Source: Anastatus disparis
Taxonomy: Eukaryota > Arthropoda > Insecta > Hymenoptera > Eupelmidae
Assembly (NCBI GenBank): GCA_017163975.1
Contig: JAFFSR010000136.1
Span: forward strand, 12,707,501 to 12,771,500
Reading direction: 5' to 3'
Length of the DNA stretch: 64,000 bases
Part shown: in pieces, positions 38,401 to 50,500 of the stretch
Layout of the letters: each line of letters begins with the position of its first letter
Numbering within the stretch: the first letter of the stretch is position 1
The notes under the pieces: generated by a model
Database searches by the model: none
Told to the model about the DNA's origin: nothing
Seen by the model: the letters and a program-made list of their open reading frames with translations, nothing else
Made by a program: the position numbers and the translations under genes

Positions 38401-39989
38401 ATAAATTATTTTTTCTATTGTTAAAAATTGCAAATTAAAATTCATAAAAAAAATAAGAAAAATGATATGTTCTGTTGATATAAATATGTAAATATTTTGA
38501 AAATGCATTGGATATTTAAATTATAAACTTACATTTATGTACATAATCACCTTATGTACTTTAATCAAGGCAAGCGCAACATGTTTTATATTTTCATTAT
38601 GCAATTGACACAATTTAAAAAATATTTCAAAGTCAGTGAAAGTAAGAACAAGCCGGTTGTCATATGAACTTTATAAAGATGCTGAACGAATCGAGTATGC
38701 AATATTATATAATGCATATAAAAATGATAATTTTTTAATAAAAAAAAGTTTTTGTAAAGAAAAATTAATTTTCTACATAAATAAGTCTTTCATGGTTGAT
38801 TGTTACATAAACATAAATTTTTTAAATTAATGGAACATAAAAAAATTCGACTGCATCGTGGTAGAATGCTATAGGTTACCGATTAATACCGCTCAAATCA
38901 AACATATTTTTTAAATTGAAAATATGACCATTGATTGCAATTTTTATCAAATTTTTTCCGAAAAGCAATATTTTGGATAAGAAAATATTTCACTCACGTT
39001 GAAATTCTGTTTTCTTTAATGCCATTACTACCAAGACAATAAATACATTAATGCACGCAATATTGATGTACTTAGTAAAGAATACAAAAAAAGTGATTGT
39101 GATATCTGTTATTTGTTCAATTGGTTTAAATTTTTAATCATAAAAATTATAATATTAGAGCCATCGAAAATTATCATTAGATTGTAAGTAATTCGTCAAT
39201 CAAAAGATAAATAAATTAGATACTTTGTAAGACTCAATTATAATGAATTTAGATTTCAATCACATTCAAAGTTAAATAAATGAACTTTAATTCATAATTT
39301 AAGTTATTCATGATATGATTAATATTATCTCAGAATGATTAGTATCATTATTTAACGAATAAGAATCGAACTAAATAATAGAAAAAAAAGATAAAAAGTA
39401 ATTAAACAAGATTCTATAATAAAATTATTTTTGATGCCCAAATTATAAGATAAAGTATACAACACTTTGATAAATAAGTTATTTAGATTTTAATCTTATA
39501 TCAAAGTTCGTATTTCAAGTGCTGCGTTACGCAAATCACATTAAAAACTAATTGAACTTGAACCACTCCACCAGACAATTCACGAATTTACATTCAATTA
39601 CTTTACTACTAATATCAACACTCAACTTTATGAGTCTCATTTGTTATCAACGTTGTAGAAAAAAAATTCGAATCTTAAAAAAAATGGAAAAATTGTATGT
39701 ATAACAAATAACATTTTTTTACGCCAATACAGAAAAAAAAGTAACTTTATAGCACGTTTTTGCACGTAGATAAGAGGTATGCAGTGAAATGCAACGGAGA
39801 TCGATACCCTCAATATGCAATGTATAAAGAGGCGAGTCACAGACCTAGACCGGAATTAAAATAAAAAAATATGATATAATAACAAAATCAAACCTGTTCA
39901 GATGTAGCAGCAACAATATTACCGGTCTCATCGAATACATGACAGCGTACAGTGGTAGTGCCGACATCAAGGGCTGCCAAGTACCTCAT
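26416..39989 (-). CDS. Glycerol kinase 5-like FGGY carbohydrate kinase
   Basis: Transfers phosphate from ATP to glycerol (or a related polyol) in the cytoplasm. Eleven exons: 39894-39989, 32050-32143, 31706-31805, 31314-31473, 30784-30898, 29479-29799, 28088-28192, 27905-27999, 27521-27684, 27305-27438 and 26416-26558. Total 1527 nt, 508 residues, the family size. The N-terminal FGGY domain shows [15 protein letters not shown] (phosphate loop), [28 protein letters not shown] and [14 protein letters not shown]. The C-terminal domain shows SIADQSAS with the catalytic-type D256, [24 protein letters not shown] and [10 protein letters not shown] (adenosine site). GISTQR, HNFITW and VEIDPD point to the GK5 branch rather than classical GK. 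The start is the first ATG, immediately before [10 protein letters not shown]. Intron 1 is 7.7 kb and full of foldback elements. Confidence 0.95.
28574..28639. repeat. 25-bp direct repeat, about 2.7 copies
   Basis: The unit AGAATTTATATTCATTCTTAG plus four bases is repeated at 28574, 28599 and 28624. The last copy is partial. It lies in a glycerol kinase intron. Confidence 0.85.
28762..29140. mobile_element. Foldback MITE with TTAA target duplication (379 bp)
   Basis: Two long inverted arms contain matching blocks such as ACTCATAAATATTGCC / GGCAATATTTATGAGT and TCATTTTATTGCAA / TTGCAATAAAATGA, and meet near the centre. The outer ends GGAGATGTAAAAC and (reverse complement of the right end) GGGGGTGTCAAAA are bounded by TTAA at 28758-28761 and 29141-29144, the target typical of piggyBac-type transposases. 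There is no coding capacity, so it would be non-autonomous. It lies in the glycerol kinase intron 28193-29478. Confidence 0.8.
33211..33377. mobile_element. Foldback element with CACTGAG ends (167 bp)
   Basis: Terminal inverted repeats CACTGAGAAAAATTCTATC / GATAGAATTTTTCTCAGTG enclose almost perfectly complementary arms with inner blocks GCCATGGGACATACTTTATA and its complement. Outside the ends, catttact and agtaaatg also pair. No coding capacity. It lies in glycerol kinase intron 1. Confidence 0.85.
33787..33957. mobile_element. Foldback MITE with CCCTGGTAG ends (171 bp)
   Basis: Terminal repeats CCCTGGTAGAAAATAAACC and its complement are nearly perfect over about 75 bases per arm, with inner block ACTTATCTAGAAATT also inverted. 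It is flanked by TA on both sides, as for Tc1/mariner-type insertions. Non-coding. It is nested in the larger 33757-34773 element. Confidence 0.85.
34075..34711. mobile_element. Foldback element with CACGGAGAG ends (637 bp)
   Basis: Ends CACGGAGAGAAAAATCATGT and its complement are flanked by TA. Both arms carry matching blocks. On the left are ACTCAAGTGAATTCATCG, GGCCGACTC, GCTTTGAAAG and a GA-rich run (34300-34333). On the right are the CT-rich run (34453-34485), CTTTCAAAGC, CGGTCGGCC and CGAATTCACTTGAGT. The two short ORFs read through it on opposite strands are mirror images of the same arms, not genes. Confidence 0.85.
35080..35185. mobile_element. Short foldback element with a perfect 34-bp palindrome
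   Basis: The outer arms AGGTAAGTGTACTAGTTTCTGG and the right-hand CACTTACCT side pair with few mismatches. At 35100-35133 the sequence is a perfect 34-bp palindrome centred on aaatcgcgattt. Target duplication is unclear. It lies in glycerol kinase intron 1. Confidence 0.7.
35190..39893 (-). other. Remainder of glycerol kinase intron 1
   Basis: AT-rich intron sequence. No exon, structured repeat or ORF with a recognisable domain could be supported on either strand. A CCAAT-like pair occurs near 36500-36530, without further context. Confidence 0.5.
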
Positions 39990-41152
39990 GATTGTATTAT
40001 ATTGTGTGTCGCTCAGTTCAGCGCACAACGTGCGCTATACTATCGAGCTTACTATGTATGTGTATACGATACGAGTGCTGTCTACAAACTGAGTCGAGAG
40101 CTCCAGTTTGTTGTATTATACGGCTCGAGAATATGCGCGCGCCAGATATTTTTCGATTACTCCGTCTTCGTTTATCATATGATTCTCTCACACTTTTATT
40201 ACATATACATATAGTGGGCTTATCAAAGACTAAATTATTTTCTTTTTTTTTTTTGGACAAACTAATTCTTTTAAAATTTTATTTTAATTCCGGTGATAGT
40301 TTGTCGAATGTTTTATATTTTAATCATAATCATAGCAAGATATTTAAAAATAAATTTTTTTAAATATAAATACATGGTTATAAATACATGCATTCATTTG
40401 TTTTGGAAATTTATATATATTTTTAATGAAAATAATTTTCATTAAAAATAATCAATTCAAGAAATAATTTAATTTTTTCTCTTTTAGATAGAGGAAAATT
40501 TATTTTCCGATATCCCAATCAAATAATTTAGTAACTAAACATCATATGAACAAACGTCAAAAATTACTTTAAATTTCGTCGGTTTGATACACGCTCAAGT
40601 TGTTGCGTAATAGCAACTATAAACGTGTTGATTAAAAATCAAGCATTTAAGTACGTTAACTTACATGATAATCAGATATAGACAACAATTTTAAAGCATT
40701 TCCACAGATTTTTTTAGGAAACATTTAAAAAAATAAAAGAATTTCTTGTATTTTAATGATGAATTCTGAATTTAAAAAGTAAATCATCTAAATATTATTT
40801 TTAAATTTCAATCTTATATATCAATGACTATTGAAAACTGAAGTAACCATCAATTGAACGCGATAATGAAAAAAAGATTTTGACATAAACTTTATCATCT
40901 TTGATTTTTTCTTGAACTTTTAATGAAATCAACTCATTTAAAACTTATCTTTTTTATCTTGATTCCAAATAAATTAGAGTTTTCAAAAAAACTTAATCCT
41001 TATGCTTGTTTTTTTAATAAAAAATTAAATTAATAACATTTCGTAAAAATTTAAATGGTTCACATCCGTTTGTTATTTGTAATAGTTCTATACTTATATT
41101 CTATCAATCTGTACAAATACGAAATAATATTATTAAATGTATTACGACATTT
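39990..41152. other. Glycerol kinase 5' region and RPAP3 3' UTR
   Basis: 39990 to about 40250 is less AT-rich than its surroundings and should hold the kinase 5' UTR and promoter on the minus strand. Three overlapping ORFs there on both strands (up to 123 codons) look like by-products of that composition. Sequence nearer 41152 should be the RPAP3 3' UTR. Confidence 0.45.
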
Positions 41153-43402
41153 TTACATCTCATAAGCAGAACAAAGGTCATTCACTTCTTCATTAGTTCT
41201 ATTTTCTACATTTTTACATCTTTCAAAGAGGTTCTTCAATGCTGAAATTATTATAATTATTAAATACTGATTAATAATAACAGAAGTAATATAACAATTA
41301 AAATATACCTTCTTTATCTTTTTTAGACATAAAAAGTAATAAGGCCCTTATTCTTTTCACCTTTGTAAGGTAATATAAATAATCATAAACTTTATCTTCT
41401 TCTGAAAATTTTTCGTTTAGAAGAAACAAAATATCACTAAATATATTGGACTCCATAGACTCTTTAAATATGTTTGGAAGATTTTGAGAATTGATTTGCT
41501 GAAATAAATTTTTATGAATATTTTATATTTTGTCTATAAATATTATATATTATATTTTTAAAAATTATAAATAAAATATACCTTCAAGTACTTATATCTA
41601 AATTCAAGAGATACATTTTTTCTCCAATTTATAAGGAATGCCACAGAAGTCTTTGGAGGAGGAGGAAAACTTTCAGACACTTTTATTTTTACATTAATAT
41701 CATTGTTACTAGTTTTATTTTCAGATTTTATATTCTCTACTTTTGGTATAATTTCTTTTTTGATAACTGGTTTATTAATATTTTCTTTTTTTACTTCTTT
41801 GATAATATCATCAAATATTGATTCATTTTCTGGTATTTCTTTTATATCTATTCTTTTCAAAATCTATTTAAGTTTAAATAAATTTTTAATTATTATTAAT
41901 GAAAAATCAAGTAAAATTTAAAGGTTATAACATTTTAACTTACTTGTTTTTTTTTAGGATGTTTCTCCACAGGATAGATAATAGTTACATCTTCTTTAAA
42001 TTTTGGTAACCAAGATGGTAATCCATCATCTGGTTCATTCTTTTTCTCAGATTCTTTTAACCTTTTTAATTTCTCCTCTTTTTCTTTCTCTTTTTTATCT
42101 TCTTCTGTTTCAATTTCTTGTACTGCAGTCTTTTCATCTTTAGAAATACTTAGTGATTCGGATTGATCTGTTTTTTTTTTGTTTTGTTCTTCAGACTTTA
42201 TGCTTTTATCTTGTGCTTTATTAGAAATCTTTTTAGCTAACTTTTTTCCAATTTCTTTTTCTATTGAACTTTTTTCTGGTTGTTCGATTTCTATTGAACT
42301 TTTTTCTGGTTGTTCGATTTCTATTGAACTTTTTTCTGGTTGTTCGATTTCGGTGATGATCATTTTCTAAATTTTGATTATAAATTATTATTTGATTTGA
42401 TGATATTAATAACAATACAAAAATATTATTCATACCTTTGATGTTTTTTTAATTTTTTCCTGCACCAGTGCTAATAAAGATTTAGCTTGTTTATTCTGTG
42501 GATCTAATTCTAAAACCATTTGTATGTCTTTTTCAGCATCTACATAGCGTTTGAGTTCCATTCTTGCTGTTGCTCTTCTGTGATATGCTTTGACATACTT
42601 ACTATCTAATTGTATTGCAGCAGTGCAATCGCTTTCAGCTGAATATAAACTATTAATAATAATTTTAATTAGAGAATTCAAAAAACATTTTAGTAGTTTT
42701 ATTACAAAAGACTTACTTATCTAACTTTAATTGACAAAGTGCTCTATTAGCATAAAAAGTAGCATCTTCAGGAAATATTTTAATAGCTTCGCTGTATTTA
42801 CTTACAGCTTTAGCGTACTCTTTTTTTTGTACCAGAATATTTCCTTCTTCTTTGAGTTCAGTTGCTTGTGCATGTTCTTTTTCTAAAACTTCTTCAGAAG
42901 GAATTTCATAAATTGTTTCTTCTGTATCATTCGTTTCCTCTATTTCTTCGCAAGCTTTATCCTATTTAAAATATTCATATTTTTTAATACAAATTTATAA
43001 AAACTTTGTCATACAATTATAATCATGTATACAATATCAAATAATTACAACGTAACTTACAACATCAAATTTATCCCAGGACTCATAATCAGAACCTGGA
43101 ATACGTTTAGCTTTATCTGGCTTTTGTTTTTTAGATGCCTCAGGGACAGAAGAGGTTTTCTTTTTCTTTTTCCTGATTGGTGGTAAAACCTAAATAATTA
43201 AAATTTTTTTAATAAAAAAAATATATAAAATTTATGATATTTAATATAAATTAAATTTTACTCTATCATCATCTTTTAAATTGCGAATTTCTAGATCCTT
43301 CTTTTTCATCTGTTCTTCCCATGCTTGCATATCAAGGAACTCCCTTTGCAAATCTTCTGAGTTGTCTCTAACTTGTTTTTGCAAGAGAATTGCTTTGTCC
43401 AT
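41153..43402 (-). CDS. RNA polymerase II-associated protein 3 (RPAP3 / Spaghetti)
   Basis: Scaffold subunit of the R2TP co-chaperone that brings HSP90/HSP70 to RUVBL1/2 for assembly of RNA polymerases, PIKKs and snoRNPs. Eight coding exons: 43262-43402, 43061-43189, 42717-42961, 42436-42649, 41944-42366, 41582-41863, 41309-41498 and 41153-41241. Total 1713 nt, 570 residues. Order: N-terminal coiled region (MDKAILLQKQVRDNSEDLQ), the family motif SDYESWDKFDVDKACEEIE, one TPR block at about residues 125-240 (EGNILVQKKEYAKAVSKYSE, YANRALCQLKL, YHRRATARMELKRY), a Lys/Glu-rich linker with three copies of EIEQPEKSSI, and the RPAP3 C-terminal domain (RYKYLKQINSQNLPNIF onward). Vertebrate RPAP3 has two TPR blocks; the single block here matches insect Spaghetti. 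Acceptor 42650 (not the nearer cag) keeps the frame open. Confidence 0.94.
42261..42350 (-). repeat. 30-bp tandem repeat in RPAP3 coding sequence, 3 copies
   Basis: Three head-to-tail 30-bp copies (42261, 42291, 42321), apparently identical, encode a ten-residue unit, EIEQPEKSSI on the coding strand, in the acidic linker. All alternative frames are open too, which explains spurious overlapping ORFs here. Identity of the copies suggests recent expansion and probable length polymorphism. Confidence 0.95.
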
Positions 43403-43518
43403 CTCCACGTTTTTCTAAGAACCAAATAAAATGTCAAATTATAACGTGTCATTAAAAACTAAATTTTTATAAATTCTAAATCAAGAACAAAAAATTATCG
43501 ATAAAAATGTTTACTTAC

Positions 43519-43830
43519 ATGCGAAACGATGTCAACCAGCTCATTTCTTAATAAAAGCTTTTTAGGTTAGAGATGCTAGCATTCTTTAATTTAGCTAGCT
43601 TTAACAATCACAATATAGAACGAAAAATTCAAGCTCGTTAATAAAAACGTTACTATAACGACAATAGATTACACGTGCGGAGATGTTTTGTCGATTTTCA
43701 CGTTTGTATGATGGGGATTTGGCGGAATTCAAACTTTTATAGTGAAGTATAATACACGCACAGCGCAAGTCTTCAATCTGTGAGCATGTAACAAAGATAA
43801 GATGGGAAATTCAATTGGTGATTGGTGCGG
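43519..43830 (-). promoter_or_regulatory. Probable RPAP3 promoter and 5' UTR exon
   Basis: On the minus strand a donor (CGCAT|gtaagt at 43513-43518) ends a likely 5' UTR exon that splices to the acceptor cttag at 43415. An ATG in this exon (ATGAGCTGG) is out of frame with the main start. Two ATTGG motifs on the plus strand (43814-43818, 43821-43825) read as CCAAT boxes upstream of a minus-strand start. The patch is less AT-rich than its flanks. Confidence 0.45.
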
Positions 43831-43899
43831 TGATTCGTGGTAAGCGTTTTCGTTTTCGGTTGATACCATACTGGCGCTAGATGCTCGTTAGCAACAAAA

Positions 43900-46680
43900 T
43901 TAAAGCTTATTTTAAACAAAATTTGTGTTTAGAATAAATTACTCAAAAATACAATACGAAATAAAGTTTCAAAATTGTCTGCTCAATCGTTTAATATAAT
44001 AAACTCGTATTAAATTTATTTTAGCGATTATTTTAGACAACACAATTTACCAACGTTCTTTCGAATCAGTATTTTTAATAAAAGAATTTATAATAGAACG
44101 AATAATAAACAATTCAATAATAAGTATAAAAATTAAAAAATTTGTCATTATATTAATTATTAATAATAATTTGTTTGCTTTTCTCAAATAATCCTTAAAA
44201 AATATACTTTCCAGGAGACAAACATATAAGGAATTTTATTTAATTGTATCGATAATTCATATATACTAAAATTTTATACATGCTTACGTAAAATTAATAC
44301 ATTTTTTGTTAACTTAGATTGATATATTTTAATATTTAAAAAAAAATTATTCAAATATTTATACATGATTCGTTCAACATCTAAAATTTTTTTTTAAATT
44401 ATATAATTTTCTAATGTTAGAAATTACAGTGTGTAATCAGCATGGATGTCCAATATACCATTTACTTACTTATAAAAGCCGGATCATATTTACGACCATT
44501 TATGACCAACAGCTGATCTATCAGCTGATTGATTATTGGCGCAAAATTTAAATTATTAAAAAAATTATTAGTATATGAACAAAATTGATCTCAAAACAAT
44601 AAAATAAAATAATATCGTTAAAATATATTGATTATTAAAAGTTCAAGCTTTATTGATGAAAAACGTAATTTTATTTAATATTATTGGAATTTCAATATAA
44701 TTATAATAATATTTAAAAAATTGGATGTAAATTTTTTCTGATAATTACTTACAACATTCAGTTAACATAAAAATTTTTATTACTTATCATATTCAAATAC
44801 ATAGATATGCTTAAATAATTAAATCAGATGTATCGTTCAATTTGCACAATAACTATAAAAGAAATCAAGTACTTTATCGCATTTATAATTATTGCGAATG
44901 GACGTTTTGAAATTGTAAAAAAAATATAACTAAAATTTTTTCGTGCAACTCTTTACAGTCGCAGGTGTTTTAAATGAAAGACATAATAGTGACTGTTTAG
45001 CCTAACGTAAATAAATCAGCGGAGCAACGTGAACTAGACAGAAACTGAATTTCAGTTTATATACTGTGTATCTACACCTGAGCTTGACATTCGAGCCTTT
45101 TTAGAATCACTTTGGGCGTCTGCCCAACGCCCTGACTAGGAAGAGATATCAAGCAGACGAAATAGGCAGAACATAATGTCTTTATGAAATTTCTGCACTT
45201 TTTTAAAGAGATTCATTTTTTTGTTTGTTGACTTACGAAAATAAAATATTTAAATAGATATGAGGTGCGAACAGAACATGACTTATGGTAATGATTATTA
45301 ATAGATTTTTTTTAAAGAAATTGAATTTCTCAATGGACTTCAATGATTTAGTATGAAATTTATTGTCTGAACTGTACTTTAGACATTCGTAAAAAGATAG
45401 TAATGAAATTGTTTTTTATCTTCAATAATAATGAAATTTTTAAAAATAGTTTCAACAAGTTGTAAATTGTTATAATATAAACGAATTTGATTTAAGTTTT
45501 ACATTTATTATCATTTATTAGCATTCAAACTGTCGCCTTGATTCATAAAGTCTATATATACTTTTTACGCGAACAGTTAAATGAAAAATTTTTTGTAAGT
45601 AAAAATATATCGAAAAGTATTTATGTACAAATTATTTTTAATAAATTTACGCTTGCTTTCTTGTGATTATTTTTATTTTAACTTTTTTCATTTTTTAAAG
45701 AAAAAATACTTAATTTCTGTATTTGTTTTATTAGAACTCGCTTAACGATTATAAAAAATTAAATTTTACAAGCAGTTATTGTGTACACGTTACATTATAA
45801 TCAAAATAAGTATATTGTAGAAAAACAAGTTCTTGTATTTTTAAGATTTATGATTTTTGTTTTTTAATAAATAGAGTAATATATTATTTTACCGGAAATA
45901 AGTAGAGATGAGCAAAATGTTGTACATTCTTAACATTAAGATATAAATTATCTTATTTCTGCCTTAACAGCAGCCACTTCATTCATTTAAAAATAGCAAG
46001 CCAATAAAAAAAATCAATATTGAAATTTTATTAAAATTTTATAACATATTGATTTTTTGTTAAAACTTGATCCTTTTCTTATAATTTTCATTAATTAATT
46101 TAATATTTTATTGTTTTAGTAATTTATTCAATTTTATAAACTTCTAATTTAGCGAGAATAAAGTGCTATTTTATTCCTGTTAGTTTTAAACGTAAGAGTA
46201 GTCTTATTTTCGGTTCCGCTTTAATTAAGTGGTCATTATTGTTGAGGTAAGAATAAAGTCCATTTCTTTTTTAAGTAATAAAAAACTTCACCCCTGGAAA
46301 AAATATGACATTTTACTCCCGAATTGCATAATGTATACCATTTGAATTTATAGCTAAAACTGTCAAACATTATATAACTGAAAAATCGTTAAAATTCTAT
46401 TTGATAGTAGAAATTCCAATATTAAAATCATTAGAATAAATAAAAATGCATCTTCAAGTCGAAAGAAATGTACTACGTGCGAACGATAAATAAATCCAGG
46501 TTAAATATAAACATTACACTCAATTCAATTTCTTATTCTCTAGCTATTTTTATCCAAAGTATACATATCTCTATCACGTTTAAATGCAATAAGAAAATAA
46601 ATTTTAAAAAGTGTTATATGAAAAATTTTAAAATTGTTCAATAGTATCATAAAAATAAGCACACCATTAAACCAGGTAAG
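43900..46680. other. Intergenic sequence between RPAP3 and bestrophin
   Basis: No coding exon supported. Noted here: a TATAAAAG at about 44471 followed by an 18-bp near-palindrome CAGCTGAT-ct-ATCAGCTG (44510-44527, a double E-box-like site), and a less AT-rich patch at 45000-45180 with a short GGGCGT/ACGCCC hairpin. Either could be regulatory; neither is demonstrated. Confidence 0.4.
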
Positions 46681-46689
46681 TTAAGGTGT

Positions 46690-46815
46690 AAAAGCTTTCC
46701 ACCTCGTTTCACAGTCACGATGCCGCGAGGCGGCGCGCAAGCTTTTTGGATCTTTCAAGTATTAAAGCAGTTTAGTTGTTCGCCAACGAGCGTTTAGCGT
46801 GTACCAACTGTAAGA
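46690..46815 (+). promoter_or_regulatory. Possible distal promoter of bestrophin
   Basis: A G+C-rich patch (around gccgcgaggcggcgcgc) in AT-rich DNA, about 0.7 kb upstream of an exon-like stretch that ends in a strong donor at 47543. It is placed as a promoter from position and composition only. Confidence 0.3.
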
Positions 46816-47473
46816 TTCGTCTTCTTTTTTTTTTATAATCACTTATGTTTAAGCGTTTTTAATTTATATTATTTTCTGTCTCAAATTAATTAAAAAAAAA
46901 GAAGTTATGGGTTTTAGTGATAAACTTTATTCGTTCGTGGAAATCGGAGTGCTGTTTTAAAAGTGATAATTTCAAAGTTTTTAAATATTTTAGTGAATAC
47001 TTTTTTCAATATATTAAAAAAAAATTAATTAAAAATGTGTTCAGTGAAGTGTTATCAAATTCTTAATTAGCATAAAAAAAGTAAAGAAAAAAAACGAAAC
47101 ATTTCGAAAAAAAATATTGTCTTTTTGTCAAGGGATTTTCCACTTCGAATCTGTTTCGTTGACGAGATTTTAAATTAGTATTTTTAAAAATAAATCGTGT
47201 CTTGTCAAGTAAAAAACATTCGGTTAGAATTTTTTTTTTCGCAAGTAAAAAAAAACAACGAAGAATGCCGATTCGTACCATCGATCCCTTCGAAAATTCT
47301 TTATTTATCTTTTTATAGAAGAAAAAAGGTGATATTTCATCAAGATAATTTATCATTTATCATGAAAACAGCAATGCTATGATCGTAAGCAATGCACAAC
47401 AGCACGAATCACTTGCTGTCCTCCGCATTCAAATTTGTGCGATCAGCCAATAAGCTAGTAGCACATAAAGATC

Positions 47474-47543
47474 ATGCGTCTGAAAAGTACAAGAGTAGCC
47501 TTGTCTGATAGACTTGACTACGCGGCCAGGCTCTTCCCTTACG
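47474..47543 (+). other. Candidate 5' exon with upstream ORF (bestrophin leader)
   Basis: The ATG at 47474 opens MRLKSTRVALSDRLDYAARL and reaches a strong donor (TTACG|gtgagt) at 47543, phase 1. Joined to the acceptor at 54459 the frame stays open for about 48 further codons and stops with TAG at 54602-54604, 18 bases before the bestrophin ATG. This would be a 71-residue uORF. Alternatively it is a first exon of an unrecognised small gene. The balanced codon use and good donor support exon status; the pairing is inference. Confidence 0.4.
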
Positions 47544-50500
47544 GTGAGTATTGTTTCTAAGGCATATTTTTAAACTGATCTTTCTGGATTTTTGACAAAA
47601 AATCTTTTTTTTTAGTTTTTTTTTTAAACGACTGTCAGAGAAGATAAATTTTTTATTGGTCAATATAAAAAAAATATTGGGGGAAAATGAAATAAAATTG
47701 GAATTTCATAATTTAAGAAAAATTTGAAATTTTCCGAAAATGGATACGATCAATCAAATTCTTGAGATATTTAAATTGAATTTTCAAGAGCGCCAAAATA
47801 TAATTTTTTTTACTTGACACAATAAAAGATTTGATCGACGTGCCTCAAAATAGAATCAAGAGAAAAATAGAATAAAATAATTAAATCAAAGCTTTTCGAA
47901 CATAAAAGCAAAAAAAAAAAATCGATCGGATAAAGATACAAAGCGCAATCTTTTCTAGTGCATACAAACTCTAAGCGATAGTCGATGACACGTTATTTGT
48001 TTAAAAGGTATAAATCGAGCGTTGGGTGATATTGAGATTACAAAGAGAGCAAAATTAATGGATATTGCATTAAGAAGTTAAGTTTTTAATGCCAACATGT
48101 CTATTAAATTGCACGCTCGCTGATTTTAACTTATAAGTGCCGGAAGTGCACTTATTGACTCGGAGCTTTGTTTGACAGACAATGTTTACTGAAATCCGTT
48201 GCAACTTTATTAATCATTTTTATACATAAGCATTGGATTTTCTTTTTTACTTTTTACTAAAAAAGATGAAAACATCTTCCGGTTTATGTCTGAGGATAAT
48301 AAAATTTCATACGATTTTATATTCGTGGGTTTGAGGTTTCGTTTTGATTATATGCGGTTTGATTTATAAGACACTATTTTTAATAATTACTGTTTTTTCA
48401 CGCTGAAATATTGAAATATGTTTTGTGGCGGTATTCAAATTATACGATAAAAGTAGAATAATTTTATCATTTGCTAAACAAAGGTAACATATAATTACTA
48501 CGAAAACATTGATAATAAATGTATTTTTATTTAAAATTCAAGTAATAAATAACTGATGACTTATTCAGATAAAATATCGGTAATAAAATTAAGTAAAATC
48601 ATAAGCAAAGCGTAATCTCTAATTTAAGAATGCAACACTATTGCCAATATTTTAAAACTCAAATTTTTCAAGGTAGAGTAAATAATTTCTTCGATGTTTT
48701 AATAAAAAATAAAGCTTCCTTTTAATCATTCTATTAATCGTAACATTGATTCAAAGCGTTAAACAATAAACATTAAGTAGTGGAACGAAGAAAAAATAAA
48801 ACTGTATTTTAATAGCGAGCGCGTAGACTGTACGTGCATAAACAAAAATTTCACGTTTGCGCTAATTTAGCTGCATGCAAATTTGCGTGCTGCAATGGAT
48901 CTCAAAAGGTTCGTATACACGCTTAGTCCATAAACTTTGGCCGTATAAACCACAGGTGAACGCGTTTCAACCCCTTACGAATCTATACTCTCTTATATTA
49001 TTTTCCTTCTAAGGCAATTTTTCTTCTTCTTCTTTTTTTTATTCTTTCCTTTCCTTTTCATTGCATTTGAGTTTTGGGTCAATTGTGAAAGATTAAGTAA
49101 CGAAGTAATTTATGAACTCGTTCAGGAAGTGAAAAATTTTAGACTTACTATTTTGTAATAACGTGTATTATGATGGATTTTCAATGAAATCTGTAATAAA
49201 TTTTAGGGCCTTTATGTTTAAAAGGGATATTATTAAGTTTGTTATAACATGTCATAAAAGTTATTTTGACAGTTTGAATACTTAAATATATTACAAACCA
49301 TACAAAGTAAATATCATTTTATTCAAAATTCATTGCATCTAAAGAAAATTCAATTTTTTTAAAACCAAAATTCAATTTTTAAAGATAAATTTAATATGCT
49401 ATAATTTATTGTACTTCTTTTAATTTTTTGTACTTCTTATATTAACTCTTCAGTTAATTTAAATTTTCAAATAGAGTAATGAATCAAAAAAAAATATTAA
49501 AATAATACATGATTTCCTTTTCGCAAATAATACGATAGCTCGTACATCTAATCGTCTTGTACGTCACGTAATTTTCTGAAGATGTATACCTTTGAGTGCA
49601 TTTATATCTATAAAACGCGTACTTTTGGCTAATGTTCGAGGTACTAATCGGCCGATTCGAAGGCCTAGAAAATTTAGTCGTTTTACGTGTAGCACAGTAC
49701 CTTTTATACTCTTTAGCATGAAAATTATAAAGTTAAATTCAACTCTCTTGCTTTACAATAGAGAGAAGCCAGGAAGAGGAATACGAGAGACACACGCGCG
49801 CGTATATATATACACAACACTTATAATACGTGGCCTTCCACCAAAATAAAAACACACGGTTTGTATATGACTTCGAGGCCTCTCTCGAGCTTCTGTCAAA
49901 GACCTCGCGTTGTGTAGTGCAACACTTTTTCAGATAATTTAAAACCTGTCGCGCCAAAAATCATGATTTTGCGTGGGCTCGAGACGTTTATGGACGTTAT
50001 AGAATTTACAATTTTAAACTATTTTATCATTTTATTAACATTATGACGATTGGTTTACTTTCTTTCCTTACCATGCCATTTGATAAAATTAAATTTTTTC
50101 TTTATTTTTTTATTCATGAATGTTATTAATTTGTTTTGTCATTTATTTTTATGAAAAATTTGTTGAATTGCTTAAATTATGAGATTCTATAATGAAAAAT
50201 TAATATATTATAAATTACACATTAAATATATATAAAATTTTCCAATAAAATTTCCAATACTTTCGAAAGTTTATTATTTCTAATATAGTGATTACAATAG
50301 TTAACTTTATATATATAGATATATCATGGATAACATTTTGGTTACTGCTACTTTGGACTGTCAGTAAACAAAATTAGCTGATGGATTTATTTATACTACC
50401 ACGTGAAGCGCAAATAAATTCTTAGCTATAAAAACATATAAATTTAATTTTCTAACATTTAAATTACTTCAACTTAAAAATGTTATCCAGCTTTTTCACA

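Noticed and set aside
39939..40363. Overlapping plus-strand ORFs (91 and 123 codons) opposite the glycerol kinase start
   Set aside because: They overlap the kinase first exon and promoter, show no domain, and reflect the less AT-rich composition there.
42179..42433. ORFs on the opposite strand and in a shifted frame over the RPAP3 repeat
   Set aside because: A 30-bp repeat keeps all frames open. The true frame is fixed by the RPAP3 splice phases on both sides.
42436..42638. Use of the nearer acceptor (cag at 42639) for the RPAP3 TPR exon
   Set aside because: It creates an immediate in-frame stop after the preceding exon. The acceptor at 42650 keeps the TPR helix intact.
45114..45133. GGGCGT/ACGCCC hairpin in intergenic DNA as a structured RNA
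   Set aside because: Only six base pairs with a seven-base loop and no surrounding structure; too weak to call.
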